A DNA stretch of 35,805 nucleotides, taken from positions 1 through 35,805 of the forward strand of contig JAJDEJ010000084.1 in the NCBI GenBank assembly GCA_029259815.1, read 5' to 3'. The translations under genes were made by a program, and so were the position numbers. Below the pieces are notes generated by a model. It was not told where the DNA came from, did not search any database, and worked only from the letters and a program-made list of their open reading frames with translations. Below, in pieces: positions 1 to 7,426 of this stretch. Origin of the DNA: Planctomycetaceae bacterium (GTDB lineage Bacteria > Planctomycetota > Planctomycetia > Planctomycetales > Planctomycetaceae). Each line of letters begins with the position of its first letter. Position 1 is the stretch's first letter.

Positions 1-641
1 GTCATCAGGGCGGACTTCGCGTTGTCGCCGAAGCCCAGTCCGTCGCACATACCGGCGGCGAGGCCGATCACATTCTTGAGAGCCCCGGCGAGTTCGACAC
101 CAACGATGTCTGTATTTGTGTAGACCCGGAAACGGTCGGTCGAGAACATCTCCTGCACCTGTGTTGCCAGGGTGATGTCCGGACAGGCGGCGACAACCGA
201 CGCGGGCATGCGACGTGCGATCTCCTCGGCATGACTCGGCCCACTCAGTGCGACGACCGATCGATTGCCGAGGACGTCCTGTACAATCTCACTTGGTCGC
301 AGGAAGGTCCCATTCTCGATGCCCTTCACGATGCTGACAATCGGGCGGTCTTGTGTGAGCGAGGGAAGCAGCTTCGTCAGCATTTCGCGAACGAACTTGG
401 TGGGAATCGCCAGCAGCAGGAAATCGGCCCCGTCGATGGCTCGGTCAATCTCCGATGTGATCTCCACAGATTCGGGGATCGGCACGCCGGGGAGGAAGCG
501 CTCATTGACGCGTGTTTCTGCCATTCGCTGTGGATTGTCAGCCTCTCGTGCCCAAATCGAGACCGTCTGGCCGGCGTGTTCAGCCAGCAGAATCGCACAG
601 GCCGTCCCCATCGCGCCGCCGCCCAGAATGGTCGTCTTCAT
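1..641 (-). CDS. gpsA: NAD(P)H-dependent glycerol-3-phosphate dehydrogenase (partial, N-terminal 213 residues)
   Basis: Reduces dihydroxyacetone phosphate to sn-glycerol-3-phosphate in the cytoplasm, the entry step to phospholipid synthesis. The protein begins MKTTILGGGAMGTACA, with the Rossmann GGGAMG loop at residues 7-12. The family motifs follow in order: SIVKGIENGT, LSGPSHAEEIA, then GVELAGALKNVIGLAAG with the KN catalytic lysine, and DGLGFGDNAKSAL at the window edge. The gene runs off the left edge, so roughly the last third of a usual ~330-residue enzyme is missing. The ATG at 641 is chosen because the Rossmann strand starts directly after it. It is divergent from the small gene at 908, so its promoter should lie in 642-907. 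The call is very safe; only the missing C-terminus is unknown. Confidence 0.95.
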   Translation of the reverse strand, partial: MKTTILGGGAMGTACAILLAEHAGQTVSIWAREADNPQRMAETRVNERFLPGVPIPESVEITSEIDRAIDGADFLLLAIPTKFVREMLTKLLPSLTQDRPIVSIVKGIENGTFLRPSEIVQDVLGNRSVVALSGPSHAEEIARRMPASVVAACPDITLATQVQEMFSTDRFRVYTNTDIVGVELAGALKNVIGLAAGMCDGLGFGDNAKSALM

Positions 642-693
642 CGATATGAATCTCCGATCTTGTCAGAGGAAGGCACTGATGAATCAGCGAACG

Positions 694-767
694 GGGTCAG
701 GCACCAATTCGTTCGGGTGGATGATCTTATTCATCGAAAGTCCTCCGTACGAAATGGTGCCTGACCC
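694..767. repeat. Inverted repeat in the divergent promoter region
   Basis: The perfect 13-base arms gggtcaggcacca (694-706) and its complement (755-767) face each other. The pairing continues imperfectly inward (attcgttcggg against ttcgtacgga), giving a hairpin of about 74 bases. It lies between divergent gpsA and the gene at 908. It looks like a small palindromic interspersed element; a role as operator or transcript structure is not shown. The rest of 642-907 holds no gene I can support. Confidence 0.7.
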
Positions 768-907
768 TCTGGATGCTGAGTCACCCGGCGCAACCCTTAC
801 AGTCAGCATGGACGCTCCCACTAGACGGCCGTTCTCTGAGAAACGGTTTGCCAAGGGGCAACGGCGACCTAGTGTTGTCGCGTACATCTCTACATCGGGA
901 GAATCTA

Positions 908-1138
908 ATGCAACTCGCCCCCGAGCAACAGACAGGCTTCCTGAATCGTCGCAGCTCACAAGCCGACGCCACTCCGGGTGTCGAGCGACGTCAGTTCTCC
1001 ACGACACACAATTCCGATCGTCCGGAAGTCAACGAACTGGCTGAAGCCATCGACCAATACAAGCTGCGTCACCGCCGCCGGTTCATCACGTTTGATGAAC
1101 TCTACGACGTGATGTCCTCACTCGGTTATCACCGCTGA
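908..1138 (+). CDS. Small conserved planctomycete-type basic protein, 76 aa
   Basis: I do not know a function. The ATG at 908 is preceded by a gggaga Shine-Dalgarno site with good spacing, which is why I prefer it over the longer upstream frame. The N-terminal 45 residues are low-complexity and Gln/Arg/Ser-rich. The C-terminal 30 residues form the conserved-looking part: NELAEAIDQYKLRHRRRFIT followed by FDELYDVMSSLGYHR. From memory, short proteins with this 'EAIDxYKLxxRRRFI...LGY' ending recur in planctomycete genomes. The basic RHRRR patch followed by a predicted helix could bind nucleic acid or a partner, but that is inference. It stands alone, with a short hairpin 30 bases after its stop. 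Confidence 0.7.
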   Translation: MQLAPEQQTGFLNRRSSQADATPGVERRQFSTTHNSDRPEVNELAEAIDQYKLRHRRRFITFDELYDVMSSLGYHR

Positions 1139-1169
1139 ATCAGCGACGACCACGTGTGATTGTTCGAGA

Positions 1170-1191
1170 CCCACGGGATGCAACCCGTGGG
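1170..1191. repeat. Short GC palindrome (cccacggg...cccgtggg family)
   Basis: Perfect 8-base arms cccacggg/cccgtggg with a 6-base loop. The same arms recur at 9130-9151, and the reversed-order relatives ccgtgggc/gcccacgg occur at 17703-17722 and 17823-17842. It sits between the convergent small gene (stop 1138) and dgkA (stop 1229), where it could act as a terminator on either strand. No run of T follows, so that is inference. Confidence 0.7.
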
Positions 1192-1228
1192 CTTTCTGTC
1201 GTTCCAAGCACCGCTTGCGGATTAGCAC

Positions 1229-1597
1229 TCACTCTAACACGTCCCACAGTCGCGGGCCGAACACAATCACCCCCACTGCGACTGAGACGATCGCCGCCAT
1301 CAGCACGCCGCCGGATGACGTGTCCTTTGCGATGCGTGCCAACTCATGCTCGTCCGGTGAGACGAGGTCGACGACCGCTTCGATGGCCGTATTCAGCAAC
1401 TCAGCCGCCCACACGAGTCCGATCGCCAACAGGATCACGCACCACTCGATTGCCGAGATCTTGAGCGCTGTCGATAGTCCGATGACAAGCACGGTCGCCA
1501 CCGCATGAATCCGTGCATTCCGTTGCGTTCGCAGAGCATGGAAGACGCCCGTCCCGGCATCCGCAAAACTTTTCAGCAGCGAGCCACGACGTCGCAT
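1229..1597 (-). CDS. dgkA: Diacylglycerol kinase (prokaryotic DgkA family)
   Basis: A small integral membrane kinase that phosphorylates diacylglycerol or undecaprenol, recycling lipid by-products of envelope synthesis. The 122-residue length is the normal family size. An amphipathic N-terminus (FADAGTGVFHALRTQRNARI) is followed by hydrophobic segments near residues 32-48, 50-66 and 97-114. The signature WAAELLNTAIEAVVD lies at 63-77, and HELARIAKD at 84-92 carries the conserved Lys-Asp. The ATG is chosen because it overlaps the stop of the upstream metallophosphoesterase as TGATG, a clear sign of translational coupling. The longer in-frame extension upstream lies inside that neighbour and is rejected. 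Whether the substrate is diacylglycerol or undecaprenol cannot be told from sequence. Confidence 0.9.
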   Translation of the reverse strand: MRRRGSLLKSFADAGTGVFHALRTQRNARIHAVATVLVIGLSTALKISAIEWCVILLAIGLVWAAELLNTAIEAVVDLVSPDEHELARIAKDTSSGGVLMAAIVSVAVGVIVFGPRLWDVLE

Positions 1598-2760
1598 CAG
1601 GCCGTGTCCCGTTCGAGCACCAGTCGTGTGACCTCCGGTCGGCATCGCCATCGCAGCGGATGACGTCCAGCGAGTCCGCGCGACACGTGCATCACCGTCT
1701 GCGACTTCGCGAACGTCCCCGCCGCATACCGCACCCCCTGCCAACTCGGTGAGTAGACCGGTCCAAACAGCGGCAGCACCACCTGTCCGCCATGATTGTG
1801 CCCTGACAACATCAAGTCCACATTCGATTTCCGCGCTCGAGCAAAATGGTCGGGCGTATGAGAGAGCAGCAATCCAAAGTCCGCATCGTTCGCTCGTTCC
1901 ATGTCCGGCACGCGACCAAGCCAAGGCGTCTCATCGCCCGCAATCGCCATCCGATGCCCCGCATGCTCGACTGTCAGCACCTCACTGCCGACGCTCTGCC
2001 AGCCCAGCGATGACAGACTCGCGCGAATCTCTTCGGCATTTTGTTCCCAATCGTGATTTCCAAGAATGAAGAACTGCCCCAATGGTGCCTCCAACCGCCC
2101 CAGTGTCTCCGGCAACCAATCGACGCACTGCATATCGTCAATCAGATCACCGGTAAACGCGACGAGATCGACTGGTTGAGCAGCGATATGTGCGGTGACC
2201 GCCTCGAAGTACGCCCGTTCGATCGTCGGCATCAAATGCCAGTCAGAGAGATGCAGGATGCTCATCCCTTCCCACGCCATTGGCAGACGGGGCAGGGCAA
2301 GTCGCTTCTCGGATAACTCGACAGAGAATTGTTCGTTCCACGGCACCCTCGCCAGTGACTCATACGGCCCAGTACCGATCAGTCGCCGTCCGAGTTGTCG
2401 TTCAAGGTCGACAATCTCCGACCGTTGTAACAGCACGGCTCGTGGGGTCGATCTCCACTGATATCGTAATGTGGCCACCAACAGTCCAATCACGCCGATC
2501 GCACAGACAGAGGCGACGGCCATCCAGAAAGACGAGAGGTCGCTCCATTGCCCATACGTCAGCAGCCGTGGCCCCGTCAGCCCGACGAACCACAACAACA
2601 GCAGCGGAAAGCTCAAAATGGCCAAGTCATGCACATGTCGCGAGTGTCGCAGAACCGCATGCGGAATCGGCAAAGCATGCAACCGATTCACGAACGCCAC
2701 CCACAATTGTGTGTGGCCCGCAATCAGCAGCGTGAATAGAAACAGATTCCACCAGTTCAT
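1597..2760 (-). CDS. Membrane-anchored metallophosphoesterase (YkuE-like)
   Basis: A calcineurin-type two-metal phosphoesterase; YkuE-like members often act on lipid-linked phosphates at the cell surface. The 387-residue protein has hydrophobic segments at about 5-22, 46-62 and 78-96, then the catalytic domain. Metal motifs are all present: SDWH (172-175), GDLIDD (204-209), GNHDW (234-238), SH (300-301) and GHNHGGQ (320-326). The substrate is unknown. It is the first gene of a two-gene unit with dgkA, which it overlaps by TGATG, so a role in lipid recycling is plausible. The start at 2760 leads straight into the first membrane helix. Confidence 0.9.
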   Translation of the reverse strand: MNWWNLFLFTLLIAGHTQLWVAFVNRLHALPIPHAVLRHSRHVHDLAILSFPLLLLWFVGLTGPRLLTYGQWSDLSSFWMAVASVCAIGVIGLLVATLRYQWRSTPRAVLLQRSEIVDLERQLGRRLIGTGPYESLARVPWNEQFSVELSEKRLALPRLPMAWEGMSILHLSDWHLMPTIERAYFEAVTAHIAAQPVDLVAFTGDLIDDMQCVDWLPETLGRLEAPLGQFFILGNHDWEQNAEEIRASLSSLGWQSVGSEVLTVEHAGHRMAIAGDETPWLGRVPDMERANDADFGLLLSHTPDHFARARKSNVDLMLSGHNHGGQVVLPLFGPVYSPSWQGVRYAAGTFAKSQTVMHVSRGLAGRHPLRWRCRPEVTRLVLERDTA

Positions 2761-2844
2761 TTCATCCCAATCTCGCGTTCACCGTGACCTCAGGGGTGTC
2801 GAATTCTAGCGAACCGGCCATAATCCCCCCACAGTGATTTCAGA

Positions 2845-3013
2845 CCTCCCTCTCCCCTTGAGGGAGAGGGACAGCCTTCAAGCGAAGCGCCGAAGGCAGG
2901 GTGAGGGGGTGCCGGTGGGGTTCGAGTCCAACTCTTCATCAGCGCCTCCCCCTCACCCTGATTCTTCGCTGGCGCTTCAGAATCTGTCCCTCTCCCTCAA
3001 GGGGAGAGGGGGG
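2845..3013. repeat. Palindromic MITE-like element, copy 1
   Basis: Roughly 170 bases bounded by ccctctcccc-type arms. The left arm (ccctctccccttgagggag...) is itself palindromic, and it pairs with the right arm ending gggagaggg near 3010. Inner blocks repeat the pattern: gcgaagcgccgaaggcagggtgaggg on the left and its partial complement ccctcaccctgattcttcgc on the right. A second copy lies at 8012-8180. It contains no transposase and ends about 53 bases before the ubiD start, so it occupies the ubiD promoter region. The stretch ggttcgagtcc inside it resembles a tRNA T-arm, but no tRNA surrounds it. Confidence 0.85.
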
Positions 3014-3065
3014 ACTGTCATTCGTTCACACAGTTTCTGCACCAAAAAGAACCAGCTCCAACTCC

Positions 3066-4868
3066 ATGGGCTACCGCAATCTTCGCGAGTGCATCGTCGA
3101 CCTCGAACGCAGTGGCCAACTGGTTCGCATCGAGACCGAGATCGATCCGCACCTCGAAGCGGCCGAGATCCAGCGGCGGGTCTACCAGGCACAAGGGCCG
3201 GCCCTCCTGTTCAACCGGGTCAAGGGCAGCCGCTTCCCGATGGTGTCCAACCTGTTCGGCACCATCGACCGTGCCCGCGACCTGTTCCGCGACACCCTCG
3301 ATCTTGTCCAGCGACTTGTCGACATCAAGCTCGACCCTGCGAGAGCTTTGCAACATCCCTTCCAGTCGGCACGCGCCCTTCCCGCCGCGTGGGCCATGCG
3401 GCCGAAGTTCGTCCGCAGTGGCCCTATCCTGGATCACGAGACGACCATCAGCGAACTCCCGCAACTGGTCTGCTGGCCTGACGACGGCGGGGCTTTCATT
3501 ACGCTGCCGGCGGTCTACTCGGAAGACGTCACGCAGCCTGGTTGGCAGTCGTCCAATCTCGGGATGTACCGCATCCAACTCTCCGGCGGCGAGTACGAGC
3601 CAAACAAAGAAATCGGGTTGCACTATCAGATCCATCGCGGCATCGGTGTGCATCACACCCAGGCCGTACGAGAAGGCAAGCCGTTCCGTGTGAACATCTT
3701 CGTCGGCGGTCCTCCCGCACTCCCACTCGCTGCCGTGATGCCACTCCCCGAGGGTCTCTCCGAACTCACCTTCGCCGGTGCACTCGGCGGGCGACGCATG
3801 CGCCTGATCCGTCGACCAGACTCACTTCCGCTCGCCGTCGAAGCCGACTTCTGCATCACCGGCACCGTCGACCCCGAACGACTCCTGCCGGAAGGCCCCT
3901 TCGGAGATCACCTCGGCTACTACAGCCTCGCTCATGACTTCCCGGTCCTCAACGTCGAGCACGTCTATCACCGCTCGGATGCCATCTGGCCCTTCACGGT
4001 CGTTGGACGACCGCCGCAGGAGGACACGGCGTTCGGGCAACTCATCCACGAAATCACCGGCTCGGCGATCCCACAAGTCCTGCCGGGAGTGAAAGCGGTC
4101 CACGCGGTCGACGCAGCCGGCGTGCATCCGCTGCTGCTCGCCATCGGCAGTGAACGCTACACACCCTATTCAAAGGAGCAGCGACCTCAGGAACTCCTCA
4201 CGCAAGCGAACGCGATCCTCGGCCAAGGACAACTCTCACTCGCCAAGTACCTGCTGATCGTCAACGAAGCGGACAATCCGTCGCTCGACATTCACGACAT
4301 CCCCGCATTCCTGAAACACCTGCTCGAACGCGTTGACTGGACCCGCGACCTCCATTTCCAAACTCGCACCACAATCGACACACTCGACTACTCCGGCAGC
4401 GGCCTCAACACGGGATCGAAGGTGGTCATCGCTGCATCCGGCCCCAAACACCGCGACCTGCCGACCGAACTGCCATCCGGTCTCACACTCCCAGACGAGT
4501 ATCGCAACCCACGAGTCTGTCTACCCGGCGTCGTCGCGATCGAAACATCATCCCCTCTCTCAAATCTGAAATCTCAAATTTCAAATCTCAAATCTTTCCC
4601 CCTCATCCTGCTCGTTGACGACAGCGAGTTCGTTGCGGCAACGCTGAACAATCTCTTGTGGGTCACGTTCACCCGCTCAAACCCGGCGGCGGATATCCAC
4701 GGCGTCGACTCGTTCACCGAGGACAAGCACTGGGGCTGTCGTGGATCGCTGATCATTGACGCCCGTCTCAAGTCGCATCATGCACCGCCACTTATTGAAG
4801 ACCCGGAAGTGACGAAACGCGTCGATCAACTCGCCGTCAAGGGCGGACCACTGGAGGGAATCATCTGA
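3066..4868 (+). CDS. UbiD-family decarboxylase (prenyl-FMN dependent)
   Basis: Removes a carboxyl group from an aromatic or alpha,beta-unsaturated acid using prenylated FMN; UbiD itself serves ubiquinone synthesis, and homologues serve menaquinone routes. Of 600 residues, the visible motifs are SSNLGMYRIQ (162-171; the Asn and Arg belong to the cofactor pocket), PEGPFGDHLGYY (275-286) with the catalytic Glu, GRPPQED (314-320), and the C-terminal DxHGVD...WGCRGSLIIDA region. The ATG at 3066 is chosen because the MGYRNLRECI start matches the family; upstream sequence is the palindromic element at 2845-3013. Residues about 496-510 (SPLSNLKSQISNLKS) are encoded by an inserted AT-rich repeat, see 4559-4597. 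No ubiX or other quinone gene is adjacent. Confidence 0.9.
   Translation: MGYRNLRECIVDLERSGQLVRIETEIDPHLEAAEIQRRVYQAQGPALLFNRVKGSRFPMVSNLFGTIDRARDLFRDTLDLVQRLVDIKLDPARALQHPFQSARALPAAWAMRPKFVRSGPILDHETTISELPQLVCWPDDGGAFITLPAVYSEDVTQPGWQSSNLGMYRIQLSGGEYEPNKEIGLHYQIHRGIGVHHTQAVREGKPFRVNIFVGGPPALPLAAVMPLPEGLSELTFAGALGGRRMRLIRRPDSLPLAVEADFCITGTVDPERLLPEGPFGDHLGYYSLAHDFPVLNVEHVYHRSDAIWPFTVVGRPPQEDTAFGQLIHEITGSAIPQVLPGVKAVHAVDAAGVHPLLLAIGSERYTPYSKEQRPQELLTQANAILGQGQLSLAKYLLIVNEADNPSLDIHDIPAFLKHLLERVDWTRDLHFQTRTTIDTLDYSGSGLNTGSKVVIAASGPKHRDLPTELPSGLTLPDEYRNPRVCLPGVVAIETSSPLSNLKSQISNLKSFPLILLVDDSEFVAATLNNLLWVTFTRSNPAADIHGVDSFTEDKHWGCRGSLIIDARLKSHHAPPLIEDPEVTKRVDQLAVKGGPLEGII
4559..4597. repeat. AT-rich 'caaatctgaaatctcaaat' repeat inside the ubiD-family gene
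   Basis: Thirty-nine bases composed of caaatct / gaaatct / caaattt / caaatct units, quite unlike the GC-rich gene around it. Comparable caaatct/agatttg strings are, from memory, typical of intergenic DNA in planctomycetes. The reading frame stays open and encodes SNLKSQISNLKS between the AIETS and FPLILLVDD segments. Confidence 0.85.
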
Positions 4869-4883
4869 TGTGTTCGAGGTCGA

Positions 4884-4990
4884 GGGTGGCACGCCCTGAC
4901 GTCAGGAAGGGCGTGGCGGATCGCTATGGAGCACTCGATTCGTTGTACTGTATTCGCCACGCCCTTCCCGTTGGTCAAGGCGTGCCACCC
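4884..4990. repeat. Imperfect inverted repeat between ubiD-family and Nudix genes
   Basis: The outer arms gggtggcacgcc (4884-4895) and ggcgtgccaccc (4979-4990) are exact complements. Inner arms gaagggcgtggcg and cgccacgcccttc also pair. The result is a long interrupted stem of about 107 bases starting 16 bases after the ubiD-family stop and ending 30 bases before the Nudix start. It may end the upstream transcript or be another interspersed palindrome. Confidence 0.8.
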
Positions 4991-5020
4991 GAAGTCTGTG
5001 ATCCCATGAGGACATCAATC

Positions 5021-5524
5021 ATGTCAGACGATGAAATCTTCGATGTCTGTGATGCGAACGACAACGTGATCGGACAGGCAGCACGTTCCGAGGTCCATGC
5101 GCAGGGCTTGTTACATCGAGCGGTGCATATGTGGGTGTTCCGTTCGGATGGTCGACTCCTGTTGCACTATCGATCAGCGACAAAGGACGAGTATCCCCAC
5201 TGCTACACATCGTCTGCTTCCGGTCACGTCGATGCGGGTGAGTCGTACGACGCGGCAGCCGTGCGTGAGATGCGAGAGGAACTTGATCTTGAGGCTCCGC
5301 TGACGCGACTCGTGCGCTTGCCGGCCGGTCCGGAGACGGCGAACGAACACACTGTCTTGTACCAGTGCGAAACGGACAAGCCGGTCACGCCGGACCCGGG
5401 GGAGATCGAACGCATCGAGTGGCGGACCCTCGACGAGATCGCTGCAATCGTCGATGCGACCCCAGAAATGTTCACCCCGCCGTTTCGTTCGCTGTTCGCG
5501 TGGTATCGCGAGCAACGTGGTTGA
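5021..5524 (+). CDS. Nudix hydrolase (YfcD / IPP-isomerase-like subgroup)
   Basis: Nudix enzymes cleave nucleoside-diphosphate-X or related pyrophosphates in the cytoplasm; the substrate here is unknown. The box lies at residues 68-90: G68, E74, then REMREEL at 82-88, with Asp (89) where the consensus has Gly. The opening DVCDANDNVIGQAARSEVHA and the HRAVHMWVF segment resemble the YfcD/IPP-isomerase branch. The ATG at 5021 is chosen because aggac lies 8 bases upstream; a longer frame from 4868 runs through the palindrome at 4884-4990. It converges on the L,D-transpeptidase gene, with the cloverleaf at 5531-5716 between them. Confidence 0.88.
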   Translation: MSDDEIFDVCDANDNVIGQAARSEVHAQGLLHRAVHMWVFRSDGRLLLHYRSATKDEYPHCYTSSASGHVDAGESYDAAAVREMREELDLEAPLTRLVRLPAGPETANEHTVLYQCETDKPVTPDPGEIERIEWRTLDEIAAIVDATPEMFTPPFRSLFAWYREQRG

Positions 5525-5530
5525 TTGGTC

Positions 5531-5716
5531 GGGGACGCCGCACATTTTCGGCGCGTGAAGATCAATTGCGTACGAAGCGTCCGTCCGAAAATGTGAGGTG
5601 GACCCTCCGATTGCGTGAGCACATCGGTAGCTCTGTGTCCGAGGGTCCACTCGACTTTTTCGGAGGGACGTCGCTTGACATGGCACGCTTGCTGGTCGAA
5701 AAAGTCGGGCGTCCCC
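5531..5716. other. Cloverleaf: three perfect hairpins closed by a perfect 9-bp stem
   Basis: Outer stem ggggacgcc (5531-5539) pairs exactly with 5708-5716. Inside are three perfect stems in succession: 5541-5551 with 5585-5595 (11 bp, cacattttcgg), 5598-5607 with 5641-5650 (10 bp, gtggaccctc), and 5652-5662 with 5697-5707 (11 bp, cgactttttcg). Only positions 5540, 5596-5597 and 5651 are unpaired at the four-way junction. Loops are 33-34 bases. It fills the gap between the stops of two convergent genes and is palindromic, so the fold exists on both strands. It could be a structured RNA, a bidirectional terminator or a mobile palindrome. The last base pairs end 4 bases before the L,D-transpeptidase stop. 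Confidence 0.85.
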
Positions 5717-5719
5717 AGC

Positions 5720-6934
5720 TTACTCACGAATCGTGACTTCGGAGCCGATCGACAACAAATCATATACGGCGGCGACGTCGTCGTTGTGCATGCGGATGCA
5801 GCCGGCGGACGCGCTTTTGCCGATCGAGCCGGGGTTGATGGTGCCGTGGATGCCATAGCTGTTGCCGATGTCGATCCAGCGTTCGCCGAGCGGGTTCGAG
5901 GGGTCGTCGTGGTCGATGACGCCGTGCGGTCCGTAGTAGGTCGGGTCAACCTGTTTGTTCTCGACGGTGAACGTGCCAATGGGTGACGAGCCGTCCTTGC
6001 CGATGCCGCACTCGTAGCGAGTCACGAAGTAGCCATGGGCGTGGATCGTGACTTCGTAATCGCTGAGGTCGATGATGGCGGAGAAGGGGCCTTTGATGAC
6101 CTTGATCCGTTGCCCGGCGCGCAGCCGTTGCGGGTCGACGCGGTTGAGCTTGGCGAGGTACTGCCATGAGACGTCGTACTTCTTCGCGATCGTTTGCAGC
6201 ATCTCACCCGGCTGGACTTCGTAGGCGTGCATGTAGTGCGTCTGCGGCATGAAGTACACACGTTGTGCAAGTTCGTCGATTCGTGTCCGCAGTTGGTCGT
6301 GAGTCTCGGGTTGCTGCCAGTACATCTGGGACAACTTGCGATGTGCTTCGATGTGATCACTCGGATCGTTCGCTGACGACAGCCGGTCGATCTCGGTGAA
6401 GTCGATCGCAGGTGCGGCGAGCAACTGCTCAGCAGTTCGCACGGACGGTTCCTGTCGAGAGGCAAACGGATCGCTGACACTTGCCGTTTGATGCACGTGC
6501 TGATCGGTGTGAGTTGTTTCGGTCGGTAGCGGTGGACGTACGGCTGCGGTGTCAGTCACGACAAACTGTTGTGGCACTTGAGTGGACGGTTCGGCAGCAT
6601 ATTCGCTCTGAGCAGGCGGCAACGGCCCGCTGTGTGTGTCGGGCAACGGGAAAGAGTCAGCTTGGGTCGCAGACTCAGTCGACGGCGAAAAAAACGGCGC
6701 GTCTGTCGTTGCGGTCGCCACCTCCTGTGGTCGACGGACAATTTCGGCGGAATCTGCCGGACCAGAGAGGTCGACCTCGGTGAACGACTCATCACTGCGA
6801 CTGCCGGTTGCCGGCGGTCCAATGCGGAACGGCAACAGATCAAACCGCCACGCCAGCGTGACGGCGACCGACCCGGTCACAAAGAACCAGAAACGAAAGG
6901 TTTGCAGAGGATGTTTACGAGGGGCAGCATACAT
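5720..6934 (-). CDS. LysM and L,D-transpeptidase (YkuD) domain protein
   Basis: L,D-transpeptidases form 3-3 cross-links in peptidoglycan or attach proteins to it, in the periplasm. The 404-residue protein has an N-terminal membrane anchor (about 12-29), a long Pro/Thr/Ser-rich spacer, a LysM peptidoglycan-binding domain (about 236-280, YEVQPGEMLQTIAKKYDVSW), and the YkuD domain to the end. The catalytic motif is complete: His363 in YGIHGT and Cys379 in SASAGCIRM. The ATG at 6934 follows an AAGGA site 8 bases upstream. This is notable for a planctomycete because peptidoglycan there was long doubted. It is transcribed toward the cloverleaf. Confidence 0.93.
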   Translation of the reverse strand: MYAAPRKHPLQTFRFWFFVTGSVAVTLAWRFDLLPFRIGPPATGSRSDESFTEVDLSGPADSAEIVRRPQEVATATTDAPFFSPSTESATQADSFPLPDTHSGPLPPAQSEYAAEPSTQVPQQFVVTDTAAVRPPLPTETTHTDQHVHQTASVSDPFASRQEPSVRTAEQLLAAPAIDFTEIDRLSSANDPSDHIEAHRKLSQMYWQQPETHDQLRTRIDELAQRVYFMPQTHYMHAYEVQPGEMLQTIAKKYDVSWQYLAKLNRVDPQRLRAGQRIKVIKGPFSAIIDLSDYEVTIHAHGYFVTRYECGIGKDGSSPIGTFTVENKQVDPTYYGPHGVIDHDDPSNPLGERWIDIGNSYGIHGTINPGSIGKSASAGCIRMHNDDVAAVYDLLSIGSEVTIRE

Positions 6935-7004
6935 GGCGTTCGTCCTTGAACGTCCGGATCATGATCGGGAATTGGTCGCAGAGACAATCACAGCAGGAGT
7001 CGGC

Positions 7005-7187
7005 TCACTCAGATGTTGGCAACGGATCTGACACCGAGAAGTAGGCATCCCCCTCGTCCAAGGCCGGGCCACGGTTAAGTTTCCAAGTGTTACTCGGATG
7101 CAAGACGTCAAACATCGAACAGCCGGTCGCAGTGAAAGACAACGTGACGAGTAGCAGCAAGGCACTGCAAAGACGGAGCTTGCGCAC
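7005..7187 (-). CDS. Mini-lipoprotein, 60 aa
   Basis: Function unknown. I start it at the GTG (7187) because a perfect AGGAGG lies 7 bases upstream; the upstream ATG in the same frame would put this site inside the gene. The product has a basic N-terminus (MRKLRLCS), a hydrophobic core (ALLLLVTLSF) and a Cys in TATGC that fits a lipoprotein signal, though the -3 residue is Ala rather than Leu. The mature part is only about 38 residues, ending DEGDAYFSVSDPLPTSE. It lies upstream of and in the same direction as the L,D-transpeptidase gene (gap about 70 bases), and divergent from the ECF sigma gene. Confidence 0.7.
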   Translation of the reverse strand: MRKLRLCSALLLLVTLSFTATGCSMFDVLHPSNTWKLNRGPALDEGDAYFSVSDPLPTSE

Positions 7188-7426
7188 GGGTTCACCTCCT
7201 GTGAACAGCACGACGGCTGAGATCGAACGGGGATAGGCGAGATTGGGGAGACTGAGAGGGGCGGCAATGTACTCGTTTCCCGCGATTCGACCAACAGCAG
7301 ATCCGAGTCGGTTGCCGTGCGGAGTCCAGCGGTGAAGAATGGCAGACAGTGGCGACGAAATCTTGGAAAAATCGGCAAAGGCGGGAATTCTTGACGGCTG
7401 AAACGGATCATCCCTGTGAGGGTGTT

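Noticed and set aside
2917..2930. tRNA-like T-arm (ggttcgagtcc)
   Set aside because: It lies inside a palindromic element; no acceptor stem, anticodon arm or CCA context is present, and copy 2 of the element lacks it.
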